The notes under the pieces are model-generated. The model was not told the DNA's origin and did no database searches. It saw only the letters and a program-made list of their open reading frames with translations. Position numbers and translations under genes: made by a program. A stretch of 64,000 bases of DNA, taken from NCBI GenBank assembly GCA_905250885.1, contig CAJNOQ010000149.1, positions 1 to 64,000 on the forward strand. Reading direction: 5' to 3'. The stretch comes from Didymodactylos carnosus. Lineage: Eukaryota; Rotifera; Eurotatoria; Philodinida; Philodinidae. Position 1 is the first letter of the stretch; each line of letters starts with the position of its first letter. Below are positions 27,301 through 40,800 of this stretch, piece by piece.

Positions 27301-30300
27301 AAGATCCTCAAGGTAATACTCAAGGACCATTTTCGTCTCAAGATATGGAACGATGGTTCTCAGCTGGCTACTTTACAATATTATTACCGGTTAAACGTAT
27401 TGGTGATATGCATTTTACAACCATTCGAGATTTAACAGAAAAATTAGGACATTTACCATTTACAACTGCAAGTGGCACAGTTCCTTCTCTCGTCACAAAA
27501 CAACAGCCTGTCGCCATCATTGAACAACAACAACAACAACAACAGCAACAACATCGATCGTTACTAGAACGAATGCAAAATAATCCTTCGAATCAATCGG
27601 GTACAACGTTGAATACAGCAACTCACACACTTGGTCTTCAGCAACAATCATACCAACAAAGACCATCATCACAGCCTCAGATACCGGAACATTCACTATT
27701 GTTCAGGTGATGAAAGCTTTCTTTCGTGAGTGAACACTCTGTTTACAAGTAGCGTGAAGAGATTGCGTTTCCAATAGTTGAGCGAACAACGGTTTTAGTA
27801 GCGACACACTATCACGTTAGAACGCTGTCAGATGTGGTCATGCAATAGACTGACGTTTCTACAACAGATTATTAGTTTTTATTATGTATAATTCACTTCT
27901 ATAAAAAATTCGCTCAGACCAATTCATCTTTTTTTTTTACTTTAGACATCAATCATCCGTACCAGATGGGAATCATCCTGATTTGACATCACCCTCCTTA
28001 TTTTATTCTTCACAGTCACCATCTTCATTGTCTTTTCAACCATTTCTACAACACCCACACATACAAAGTCAAATTTCATCTTTTTTATCAGCAGCTAATG
28101 TATCCGAACCAAATATAGCAGCTTCGTCATCAATTCCACAGCCAACAACCAATGTATTACATCAACGTAGTTTATCAGCAATACCAGTACCACCTTTAAC
28201 AAGTAATCTATTGTCACAAACTCAACAACAACAGCAACAACAACAACAGATACCACAAACTCAGTCATATGTTCAAAATCGAGTACAGCAAGGCACTCAA
28301 GAACAACAGCATGCAGGCATGGATAGGAATTACATATTTAAAACTGAAAAGGGACTTCTCGATTTAACTAAACAAAGTTAATTCAACTTTTTTACGAGTT
28401 GTCTTGTCTCACTTACTGCTACGCGAATGATATCTGTACGCTTGTGCCAATAATGTTTTGGCTTACTTTTTAGGTCTACAAACGGGTCCGTCTGCAGATT
28501 TACTTCAAGAAATTCAACGACGTCTAATTCTTGGTCAACAACACCAGCAAAATTTATTTTCTTCCTCGGGCTCTTCTCAGCAACAATATGTACAACACAC
28601 AGCCCCCGATATTGTTCAACGTTTAGAAGAAGCAATGAAAAATCATGAACAGCGTGAAAAAGAGAAACAAAAACGTTTCGACGATGAAAAACGACAAATT
28701 GACGAAGAAAAAAGGAAATTAGCTCAACAATATGAAGAATTCAGATTAAAACAACACTTAGAAGAAGAAAATAAAAGACAACAGCAAATAATGATAGAGA
28801 AAGAATTACAACGCCAACAAGAAAGTAAAAAACGCGAAGATAATCAACAAAAAAATTTATTAGCCGAACAAATGAAAGGCATGTTAAAACAATTTGAAGA
28901 AAAAAAACAACAGCAACAGCAACAGCAACAGTCGTTGTCATTATCTTCACCTATCCAACAACAGCAAAATTCATTTTTAACAACTATCAAATCGCCATCA
29001 CAAAAACTACAACAGCCAGTTGCGGCGACCATATGGCAAAATCTACCAGCTCCTGCCACTGTTGATCCAATGTTAGCCTACCAACAATCGTATGAATTTC
29101 AAAAACAGCAACAGACAAAAATCGAAGCGCAACAGTAAATGAGCATACTTTCTTATCTAGTCTTATCTATCTATGTTTTTATTTTAGAGCTGAAAATATT
29201 CGACGTTACGAAAATCAATTGCAACAATCACATCAGATACAACAACATCAACATCTGTATCAAGCACAACAACCATCTATTCATCATACCCAATTTAAAT
29301 TACCTGAAACAACTAATTGGGCGAGACAAACTTCGAATGATGCATTTCAACATAAACCACAAATGAATTTCGTTGACATTCAAAAAGAAGAAGAATTAAA
29401 TTTAAAAAATCAAGTAAAAAGATTCTTTTTTGTTCATATCTTGCATACAAATTATCTGTTAAACTTTATTTCAGCCCAAATCCGAACCAGAACCAATTTT
29501 TCAACGATCAAGAAAGGACCAACCACAAGTACATAAACCGAATTCATGGGCACAAACGTTATTTTCATCGTCATTATTAAACGAATATGAACCGTCTGAA
29601 AATGTGCATCAATCTTCACCTTCAGCCTCTGATGCTACAACATCCAATATTCAGAATTACAATCAACAAGCAACATCTGCGGTACTATCCATTTTAAATA
29701 TTAATGTATGTTGTGGACCGTATCGTGTCTTGTCGTTTGCTTGTGTTTAATTTTGCTTTGGTTGAATGTTTTCGGTTCATTAACAAAGTGCTGTGTTTTA
29801 AAACGCAAACGTTAAATCGAATCAGGTTTTTGCCATGTGCATTTGTAAATTACGTGGTAATTCGTTAACTAGTAATTGTATGACATCTAAGTGTCATAAA
29901 TGTTGCACACTTCTACTTTATATGCTTTGCTAACACTTTGAACATGTTTTAGTCTTATTTTTTCTTTTACTGTGATAAACGATAATTACGAGAAGTGTTT
30001 CTTAGCCATGGTGAATATTTTGAACGTCGCATATTTTTCTCTCGTATTTATTTTAAATTTAAATAATCAGAAGGCTTCTCTAATATATTTGACAGAGTAA
30101 ATTAGTTCATACTGCTTCTGATTATCCATACAAAAACAAAAAAATACATGTTGATAATCAAGAAAAAGTATGTTTTGTGTAGCGCAATTATCATCTGCTT
30201 TGACTATTTATCGTAGAAGTCAATTATATTTCCAATGGTGATTTTTGATAGTTATTTCATACTGATTTTCACCTTATTTAAAGCTTTCTACAGCTTTGAG

Positions 30301-31757
30301 TTTATTCTAATTTCTTCATGCTTGTTGTGTCTAGCGTTAAATGTTTTTTATATATACATAGAGTGGTATTATTTAATGAACAATTAGCATGACGCTTTTT
30401 AAGTCTAATTTCCTGTTTTATCATTTTTTTTAGCCAAAAGCTAATGAAAAACGGGATCATATTAATCAACGTTTATCTCAACCTATGGGATCCGGTTCAA
30501 CAAAACCAGCCTGGAATACCACTATGATACCCACACAAAAATCATTACACGATATACAAATGGAACAAGCAGCGTCAAATCAACAACAACAACAACTCGT
30601 AAGTTTTAGCAAACGTAACAGACGTTTATTGTTCTGTAACTTCTGGTAGAATCCTTTACTGATTCTTTTCATTTAAGAACGAATTATCATCATCGAATCA
30701 GAAACAACAGCATCAACCTACTTTCGGTCAAATTGGAACGAGTTCTGGAGGATTCAGCTTTTCCTCGGTACCTCAGACTGTTCAAACATTAGGAACAACA
30801 TCATGGGGAGGCATATTCGAGCAACCTCCACATCAACAACAACATCACCAAGCAACCTGTTGGGAAGAACAATTGAATACAAAAAAATTTAAGTAGGTTT
30901 AATTTTTTCTGGCGATATATCAGTATTAACAGATGACCCATTTTTGTTACGCACCGCTTTGATAAATACGTCATTATGTGCTTTTTTTAGTTCATCATCA
31001 GCTCCATGGACGGAATTAAGTGTATCATCATCGCCATTATGTCAGACCAATCCGTCCCCGTCGTCGGCTCGCAATGGTGAATTATCTAAAGTTGAAAAGG
31101 AAACCAAAAATTTGTTTGCTACTCCACGTAGTATTGATGCATTGTCCAAATGGACACAAGCTCAGTTTGAACATAATTCACACGCTGTTGATGGTACGTG
31201 CGGATGAGTATGAGATATTTTTTCCCTATATTTCTTTGTTTGTTTTCTAGTTCCAACATTAGTATCACTACTAAAAGATATCGATAATGTTGATGAAATT
31301 GTTGAGTATGTACAACCTTACATCATGGGCTCAACCGATAAAGCAAAACAATTTGCAAATGAATTTGTTGCTAAACGAAAACAATTACAAAATGCTGAAG
31401 TACGGAGAAATAGTTTTAAATTTTTTAACCACTTAAAACAGATGGATGTTCGCAGCTTTTTTTTACTGGAAACTTTTAATTATGTAAATCTCTCTTCTTC
31501 ACTAGTAACACAAACTGTTATCAATGTTCATATACTTATAATTTTTTAGTGTTTGTTCTTTCTAGCCGACTCTTGATAGTCAAGATTTAGATGAATTGGC
31601 CATGTCAACAACTGATGAAGGTTTTCAATTGGCTTCGTCAAATGGAAATAAGAAAAAACAGAAAAAAGTGAAAGGTCAGAAAATTGATGTTAAACAACTT
31701 GGTTTTACGGTACAAAACGCAGACAATCGTGGTGAAATTGAAAAAGTGTCAATGTGA
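24379..31757 (+). CDS. GIGYF: GIGYF translational repressor (GYF-domain protein)
   Basis: Cytoplasmic adaptor that recruits the cap-binding repressor 4EHP and the helicase DDX6 to silence mRNAs. Exons: 24379-24425, 24483-24753, 24812-24974, 25105-25243, 25303-25574, 25649-25760, 25821-25882, 26000-26079, 26137-26250, 26313-26520, 26736-26848, 27240-27706, 27946-28376, 28474-29134, 29188-29413, 29475-29681, 30434-30598, 30678-30892, 30991-31193, 31251-31399, 31566-31757. They sum to 1498 codons plus TGA. Landmarks: PLNFGPEW start typical of GIGYF (residues 9-16); 4EHP-binding YRYSKEEIL (51-59); Arg/Gly-rich stretch (about 107-210); DDX6-binding-type MPEWMDD...TFDQGTF (about 357-378); GYF domain with [18 protein letters not shown] (about 544-595); charged Gln-rich coiled coil (about 877-975); C-terminal helical block with [22 protein letters not shown], conserved in GIGYF; and a terminal LGFTVQN...EIE close to the vertebrate tail. 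Intron 1 appears to be GC-AG. Exon 16 could instead end at 29705, with GTATGT as donor. Confidence 0.95.
30096..30167 (+). CDS. GIGYF: probable in-frame 72-nt cassette exon of GIGYF
   Basis: Inside the 752-nt intron between exons ending 29681 and starting 30434, a 24-codon open stretch is flanked by a good acceptor (ttgacag) and donor (GTATGT). It is phase 0 at both ends, matching the neighbouring exons, so it can be included or skipped without a frame change. It encodes a Lys/His/Asp-rich segment with no stop. If included, GIGYF becomes 1522 residues. Confidence 0.6.
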
Positions 31758-34700
31758 GAACTGAAACAGCAGCGATGTGTGTCTGTGTGTGCCATGTCTA
31801 ACGGAACATTTTTCTCTTTCTTTTTTCGTTGTTGTTCCTGTTGTTGTATACGTGTGAAAGCGCAGCTTTTTGTGATTTTCTCTTTCGAAAAAATAAAACC
31901 CTCAGCCATAATGTACATTTTACTATTTTCGATTGGTATAAGAAACCATACCAACCATCATCCCATCCTTCTTATTTGTTTTATTTTGTCGAGTTTGTGT
32001 ATTTCCAAAAAGTTTATAAAAATACACATACGCAGAGATGTTCATTTTATCATCATTTTAATTTTATTTCTCTCTCGCTGTGCGTGTGTGTGTGTGTATA
32101 AGGATTTCACAGTATTCTTTTAATACGTTTCATGCGACAACATGTTCGCTATTCATTCTGGTTTTTCTTTGTGCACCTTGTTTTTTTGGTATTTTTTTCT
32201 TTGTTTTTTTGTCGTTTGTTATAAGCAGAAAAATGATGTGTTTTTGTCTTCGTACTCTTATTATTATTGTTATTGTCTTCTTATCGTCTTCATTCACATT
32301 AACCATTTACTATAATGGGAAACAATTTTTTGGTCTTTTCTCTCGCTGACGTTTTTGTTTGGTTTTGTTTTTCGTGTTATTTTTTGTCATAGACATGTAC
32401 TACTGAAACTATTGTATTGTTCTATTTCTATTTCACATTGTATATTTGAACAACAAAGTGAGAAAGAAAAACAAAACAACCAGATAAAAACAGAACTTGT
32501 AGCTTGATGGAAAGTTGAAGTTCCGTTTGGTGTTTTATTAAAGGTGTAGATCTGATTTGCGGGTTGAAACTGAACTAACTAATGTATAACCATTGGTTAT
32601 AAATGATTTATTTGTTCATAGCGGATGTGAGGATAACACATAACGTATTGAACGATCCAAATTTTGTTATTACATTTGACATACTTCAAACTGTATTGAT
32701 GAATCGGGCAACTTTAGAAAATTATTGTTTAATAAAAAGACATCTCTCTTGAACAAGAATAATTCGAAGAAAACAAATATAAAACGTACTTCTCTTTAGC
32801 AGTAGCTGCCATTTTCAGTCAAAAAATAGAAAATTTTTTTTCATGGAAATGTATAGTATGAATTGTGTTCTTTTATGTAGATACAATATTAGAACAAACA
32901 AGAGTCGCTTTGAACTTCCTTTGGTTTGCACAAAAAAGCTGTTTTGTGTTTTTTGTTCTTGCAATAAGGTTTTCGAAAAGAAACGATTAAGAGGAAATAA
33001 GTTGAGTTCTATAGGTAAGCGACCATGGCGATTGTAACGGACATATTCAGAACCCTGTGAGAGCATATGCGTCATATGTCAAATGAGAAAAATGAGCCTT
33101 TTACGAGAAAACATGCTTTTTTGAAGTTTTCTGCTTCCTGTTACGTATAATTACAAAAATGAAACAAATTCACAAGTAGACGAAGAAAAACACTTAATCA
33201 ATCGATACATCAAACTCGTAGAGATACAAAATTTCAATTTTAATCCAGTACGTGTACTGAATATTTCGGCTTTTTACATAGTAAAATTTTTGTACCTGTG
33301 CGAAAACTTGTTCATTGGTTAGGAAACTTCTCCACATAAGGTAACTTGACCAGCTGGCGTTGTCAGAACGTGTTCAACTGAAAGTTCATATTAGATCTTC
33401 AGACATTCAGTTTTCAGAAAAGTAATTGGACAAATGTCTCGCCATTTTTCTTGTGATAGAATACATTTCGGAAAAATGAAAAAAATCTGTTGAGAATGAG
33501 TGAATCTTTGCTATGCCCTAAAAACTAAGTTTGTAAAAAGAGAAAATCTGGTATTTTTCGACAAATGTAAATCACGGGCTTGTCAAAATCAAAAAGCAAG
33601 AAAGGTCTCTTGTAGATAAACTTTTTTTGCCCTTGGTTTCTGCAACAGAATGTAATAAAAAATGTTGCCAGACGAAAAGTATTTTTTTCCAGAGCAGGAA
33701 AGTGTGTGACCCCTTCATCATGTTCCCCGATTCCTTATATAAATTTTTTGTAGTACATTACGAAAACGTTTTTATGGCATAAGATTGTAGAACAGACAAT
33801 TCTCTACACAATAAGATGTTAGAACAAGGTAAACTACTTAACAGTCGGAAATTATTCGTGTTTTTTTTTAACATCATTTTTTACCCAAAAGGGATTTTGG
33901 GAAAAACACAATTTTTTATAAAGCAGGCTTTTGGTGAAATTAAAAGTTTGACCACTTTTTGCAATGCAAAAATAATCTAAGATCGTCTAGTTGGTAGAGA
34001 AAATTCTGCTTTATAAACTAATAAGTAAATCAAAGTTTAATCTTTCGATTTGAAGTGGTTATTGTCAAAATGAAAAAATATCCAAATTTTTATTGTTACA
34101 GCCTAAATTTTTGGTGATAATAAAGATTCGCTCACTGCCCGAAGACTAAAAGCGATATACTATTTCTGAACACATTATTAGAAAGCTCCCGAAGTATACA
34201 TTCAAGATAACTATTTTTGATAGTCTCGGAACGTGCTTTACCACAAGAAAAATGGAGAGATATTTGTCCAGTTACTTTTGTATCGTAGGTTACGTTCACA
34301 TATATGTCGCACAAAGTTCTAAACGTGCCCGTTAGAACCGTGATGGTCCATTACTTACAGAATTCCTTTTATCTGGCCATAATTTATACTTTTCCATTAG
34401 ATTTGAAAACACGGACTTTCTTTGGAGTTTTTCTCGAAATATTTGTTTAGTATCGCATTTCAGTTCAGTACATTACGATCCCTCAAAAACCTCATCCGAT
34501 CTGGTTGAAAATTTTATCAGAAGTATCTCAGAACATTTCCCATGTGTCACTTTTTTTCTGTTTTGTATTTCCTTTCCTTCTTGAGTTATAGCGAAAAGAC
34601 TAAAAACCCACTAAAAATCGAGTTTTTCAATTTCAAAACCCTATAACTCAGAAAAGAAAAAAGATAAAAATTAAAAAAAGTGCGCTACCTGGGAAATGTT

Positions 34701-37700
34701 CTCAGATATTTTTGATAAAAGTTTCACCCGATAGGATGAGATTTTTAACGGGTCGCAATGTGCCGAATTGTAAAACCGAGTTTTCCAGAATTCTCGTGAA
34801 GAATGATGGCTGAAGAGTTGTGACAAAAAAGTAGAAAAGAGTTTCTGATCTATCCTCAAAATATCAAGCCTTGATCATTTTTTGTTTCGTTTTGACAACA
34901 TTTCCTCGAACACTCCTAAAAGAGGGTAGGGATACTCTTAAGCTAAGTCTCCCATGCAGATTACATAGGAGCAAAAGCTGTGATATATATATATATATCG
35001 TACCGAAGTTACTACGCGTTAAAGTAAGTTTCATTCAGGAGAGATTTACTTTTGATCAGGTATAATCTAATTGTAACATAAACGCAATATAAATCTGTTG
35101 GTGAGAATGCAAACAGTGGAGACCACAAGAAATATCCATTCGTTTTTTTATCAATCAAAGATTGTTTGCATTTTTTTGTACGAATGTTTGAATAAAATGT
35201 TGAAAACAGCGATGAAATTACAAAAGAGAATGAAAATTATGGATCGATAACTTTGTCAATCAAAATAAACAAAATTTTGAAAAACATTTTTATTTCTACA
35301 AATTTTTCAAAAAGAAAAGAACCAAATCGCTCTATTTTTCGAAAGGCTTAAAGCGAAAATGGTGACCGAATGGATCTCATATTTACTACCTATACAGTCG
35401 GTTTTGTCCAAGTTCAACATACATAAACTTTCTGGATGCATGTTGCAACTTGGACAAACGAAATTTCAAGTTATTGCCTAAATAAGACTTGGACAAGCAA
35501 ACTTATACAAAATGATTCTGATTAAATTATTGCTTAAGTTGAATAGACATCTTTTCTTTACGAAGATTCTTCTAATTCTCAAACATTCCTTGTTTTGGCA
35601 ATACTAACAACAGACAAATACTTTTAATTCAATATGAGCCAACCAAAAAAGTAAAAAATAAAATTTTTATTATCTGATGTTAAAAATCACACAAGAATAA
35701 AATAAATTATTTGTTGTCACATGTAATTGAATGATGACATCTTGTATTCGAGAAATAATTTAGGAAAATGTCTAAATTTTTTTTGTTAGCTCGTATTGAT
35801 TTAAAAATATTTGTCTGTTGTTAGTGTTGTACAAGATAAAGAAAGTTTAAGAATTAAGAGAAGTCCTCGTTACGAAAAGATATTTGTTCTACTACGTACA
35901 TGTAATAAGAACCGCTTGTCTAAGTTGCAAAATAAATTGAGAAAGTTTGTCTATGTTAAGCTTAGTCAAAACTGACCGCCTACATAGTAACACTAGTAGC
36001 AATGTCAGGTGTAGGAAAGATATCGGATTATTGAAACTGACATTTGTTCGCACTATTGATATTCTTTCTGCTTCCTCTGAATCTTATATCAGAAAAGGAT
36101 TCATGGCACCGCATGATATGACGTAGAAAGATACACAATGTTCCATTATTTTTGGATCATCCAGTATTACTGACGAAATGTTAAGAATGATTTTATTTTT
36201 CGATGAGAATTAATTAAGGTGAAGATGATGAATATCTGCTAAAAACATTGTTACTAATCAATTAGGTCACGTATTTAAATGACAATCTGTTCCTTTTGTC
36301 GTAGTTATACTTCTTGTTTGTCTTTATGCTATGTTATTTTTTCAAATAATCAAACAATGTGTGAAAGAATGAATATTCAAGCTTTTTTAGAGCGAAAAAT
36401 TCTCTATATTTTACAGTCTAGAATAAAATTTTAAGGCCTGATCGGAGTGGCTAAAAATGAGTTGCAAAGTTTTTCCAGTATTTCTAGTTTATCGGTTAAT
36501 TATAAAATTCAGGTTTTGTGCTGCAAAACGACTATTGGACGATTTTTCTTTTTCATAATTTTCTACCAAAACTGTGTTATTCTAGAAAATTTTCAATTAA
36601 TATCTCGCTTGAATTATTGTATGAGAATTTTTATTTTATAAGAAATCGATAAATTCATTCCTAAAGACATTTGAAGATATTTCTTGTTTTTATGAATCTA
36701 TATGCAATCATAACTGAACTATCTATTGGTATTGCGGTGAGTACTGTACATAGGATATATATTTCACACCGGAAAAGTGTTCTTTTTTTATTTACACAAG
36801 AAAACGCGTGTATATTATTTAAAACATAAATTAGGTTGTTCTTTCTTTTGTATTTCTCTCATTTAAATTAAAAAATAACAATACAAATCGAAGTTCATTT
36901 GCTGAATATGAGCTTTATTTTCTCTCTATCTCTGTCTCTTTTTTTTTTTAAATGAACAGAAATTCTTCATCCTCTTCCTTTATTCTTTGTAATAATTTTT
37001 ATCTTGTTCTTTGTAAACAATATACAGAAAAAAAATTAGTTTACTTAGTGTAAATACATAAACATTTGAACTTGACGAGAAAAAGATGAACTAGTATATC
37101 TAGTGTACATGAGATATGATGTTAAAAAATTTGCTAAAGATGCCGACATCAGTGTAATCCTTTTTGTACATGTAAGTAGAACATATTCTTTTCTTTTTTT
37201 CTCGTACATGTCAAACATAACCTTTTTTAAACACAATCTAATTCTAGTCATCTTCTAATTTATCTTACAACCTGTACATAATTATGACAGAAATCAAAAG
37301 TCAAAAAACAACATTATGAACAATATGTATTTTGTTCTAATTGTACCATTAATTAACTGAGAGAAGAAGATGACATTGTCGTCGTATATTTGCGCTGGCT
37401 TAAATTAAAATGTATTTGTTTATATTCGACTAACCATGAAATCATCAAATAGTGGTTAGTGTGTGTGTGTGTGTGTATGTGTGTATGGTATGTGACATTG
37501 ATTCTCAATGACCTAGAAAGCAGACGACAACACATATAGACAATACCATTAACAACAATTTTTTTGTTTGATGTAATTTACTTTATATCGAAAGAATAAT
37601 CCAAAATTTTCAATTCTCTATTACTGTTTTATTCACACATGTAATCGTTGTTATATTTTGATTAAATTTTATTAATTTGTACGTGCAAATTATTAACATA

Positions 37701-37859
37701 AACTACTTTTCGTTAGTGTGACAAAAATAAAAGTTTTATTCTTTCATATTTTAACAGAACTTTATAGTCTATATCATTTAATAGAACTTTGTCTTGTTGT
37801 ACTCACATATTGACACATGCTCGTAATATTAACTTTTATTCGATGCGGTTCCACTACTA
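31758..37859. other. intergenic region, GIGYF 3' UTR to receptor promoter
   Basis: The first 600-1000 bases are T-rich with (GT)n near 32080-32100 and are probably GIGYF 3' UTR. The rest is repeat-like non-coding DNA, including the foldback at 34466-34770, a (TA)n run near 34984-35000 and a (GT)n run near 37457-37490. No coding exon was recognised. The promoter of the SUEL-CUB receptor should lie just before 37860. Confidence 0.5.
34466..34770. repeat. short-loop foldback (inverted repeat)
   Basis: Arms 34466-34594 and 34641-34770 are reverse complements at roughly 75-80% by eye, around cagaacatttccca and tgggaaatgttctc, with a loop of about 46 bp. There is weaker similarity further out (to about 34400 and 34830). 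No terminal motif or target duplication was recognised. Confidence 0.6.
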
Positions 37860-40800
37860 ATGTTTAATTACGCTTATTATATCGAATTTTTAATTATTCT
37901 ATATTTAAACTATGTTAATTCAATATCTCATATGACAACGGCAATAGAAATGCCTGTTGTGCCATTAACTAGTAAGTAATGGTCAATAATAATGACGTTA
38001 TTGTTATGATTTTGTGGCTCTAATTTTCATGAAGATGAGTTTATTGAAATTTTTTAAGTCATATCAAACTATCAATTCTATTAATTAAACATTAAAATAT
38101 TTCTTATTTAAGATGCCATGACTGCTATTTATTGTCATGAAACGAATGAGAGTGATCAATTAACAATACGATGTAAATCAAATGAAAAAATTCGTATGTT
38201 AGATGCATTTTATGCACGAGCTCAAAATCGAACTCGTCCATATTGTCAACAAGGTTTTGATATCAATGATTGTAAAGTACACACAAGTTTTTCATCTGCT
38301 TGTTCTGGTAGAGAAAATTGTACAATATATCTTCAACGAACATGGTTATCCGAATGTTCATCAAACAATGGAAATGAGAATGAATTATGGTCAGATTATA
38401 CTATGGCATTTTATGAATGTATTTCAGGTAAGATTTTTTGATTTATATTCAGAACAATTAATGTTCAGTCTCTAGTCGTTGTTGTTAATTTCAGTAATAT
38501 CTAAAATTTCTTAACTTATAAGATTAAAAATTTCAAATAAAAGAGTTAACTTTTCAGATGAGACATATAAAAGTCGATGTTTTATAGTGCAATTATCCAT
38601 AATTCATCATTTGAATGTGCTGATAATATACTGCTTCTTTTAAAATTTGACCACATATTTCTGTAAGATGTAACTTTTGAATTTTCATATCATTTTCTTT
38701 GTATTGTAATATAAATTATTTCAATTAGATAGCGTGGAACTCCCTATGGTGTTTATCTAAAGGATAAATCTATTGTTTTTGGTCATCATATAAATAAATA
38801 TCGATAGCATTCTCATTACAATGAGATTAGATCTTCTCCTCCTCCACCTATTTTAATTCTTATTACCTCATTCTCTATATTCCTACTATGACCATTGATT
38901 TTGTTATTGTTGATATTAATAAATGAATTGAACACACCTAGACTTGTTCAAAAAAGACTCATTCATTTTATTACATGTATGATTATTTAATTCACACTAT
39001 CGTGCATCACGTAAAAGAGATTAAATTAGTTAAAAAGACCTTTAGAATGGGAGAGAGAGAGAGAGCGAAAGAAAAGGTGGTATCGTCCTCATAGATAGGA
39101 AAAGAAAACGACACGTAAGTCTAGCTCATAAACAATAGTATAGACAAAACTTTGTTGACAGAACAATGGATAGATCAGACATGTCGACAATTACACTAGA
39201 TGTCGTATTAATTCATTGATTTATTGTTTGTTAATTACTGGTAACTACCATATTATGTTACCTCATTCAAAAAAATAGAGACTTTTTATTGATAATGAGG
39301 GTATGAATATTAACATGTGTCAAATCAACGAAAATGTGTCTTTTCGTGAATCAGTAGACATATAACTTCAAGGATCTTTCATTCAACAAAAAAACATGTT
39401 TCATTCTATTACTTGCCATTTAAATCGTATTTTTCTCGAAGAATAGTATCAAAAGATAAATGGTCACTGTTATCATTAGTCTGTTTTAGTAAAAAGTTAT
39501 TTAGATCTTGCAAATAGTTGAAAATGTCAGAAATATGTTTTTTGAGAGAAAGAGATGAGAAAACAAACATTCTCTCAAACACTGTTAAAAAATTGTGTTC
39601 TTGAGTTGTCCCATATAAAGAGCTAAAATATTGAAGAACTAAAATCTGTTCTTCAGAAATAAAGAGCAAAACCTTGCTCTTTAGAAAACGACAAACTGAA
39701 TATTGATCTTCAGCTTCACGAAGAACTCAAAAGTTTTGTTCTTTAGACAATTCAGTTTTGTTCAACTGTTTTTTCAATTGGCAACTGTGTTTTCAACAAC
39801 TTTTTATTTTTCAATTTTTTAGATCTCTATATGGGACATTTGTTCTCTGAAGAACACAGATTTTTCTCTGTGAATACTGAAGTATAAGCATTTTGACTAT
39901 CAAATTTTACATTACAGTCTTAACTACAGACAGAAGCAGATTTCTGGTTCATTAGTCCCTCTTATTTTAATATAGCCTCTTGTGGTTATTTAGATGTGTT
40001 TATCCACAATATTTGCAGTGATAAAGAATTTACAAATGTATGGGGTACATTTCAAACGCCACATTTTCCAAATCCATACAATCCACATGACGATTGCTGG
40101 TGTAAATTGTCAACACAGCGAAAACATCGAATATTATTATCAGTTATTGTTTTTCAATTAATTCCATATGATCGTAAGTTATCCAACATCATCACTGAAT
40201 TACAGTTAAACACAATCTTTCGTCTAACTCTAGATGAATGCGCTGGTGCTGGATTGTATCTTCAAAGTAGTGATACACAACGTAGTACACAATGTACATA
40301 TTTGAATCAAGGACATAATTATTTGAGTGATACAAATGAATTGTATATCAATTTTTATAGTCATACACCAACGGTTCGAGGAGGATTTTGGATTATCTAT
40401 GAAGGTTTGTTATCTTATTCTTACAAGCATAAATCTTTTTTTAAAAAATTTTTCTTCTCTATTATAGCTAGTAATGTTAATGGAAAAGTTCATCTTCAAT
40501 GTGGTTCAATGGATACAGTCTATCCTCATAGTAGTCAAAATGGTTCACCTCGAATGAGTTCATTATCACCAATATCAACCGGATTTGATAATGGTTGGGC
40601 ACGTCTAGCATTCAATTCATTAACTAACACAATAAAAACAACAACAATATCATCTATAAAGACAAATACTTATCAACGAAGTGACGATGATAAAATAAAA
40701 ATGTTAAGATTAATAGTAAATGATACCATTACTCAACGACCAATCAATATTTATTCTTACAGTGAGTATATACTATCTATTTAAAAGAGCAATTTTCATT

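Noticed and set aside
28741-29059. Long minus-strand frames opposite GIGYF exon 14
   Set aside because: They are shadows of the Gln-rich coiled-coil coding strand.
31779-32349. Overlapping open frames just after GIGYF
   Set aside because: Low-complexity Phe/Ser/Cys/Ile runs from T-rich DNA; they lie in the expected GIGYF 3' UTR.
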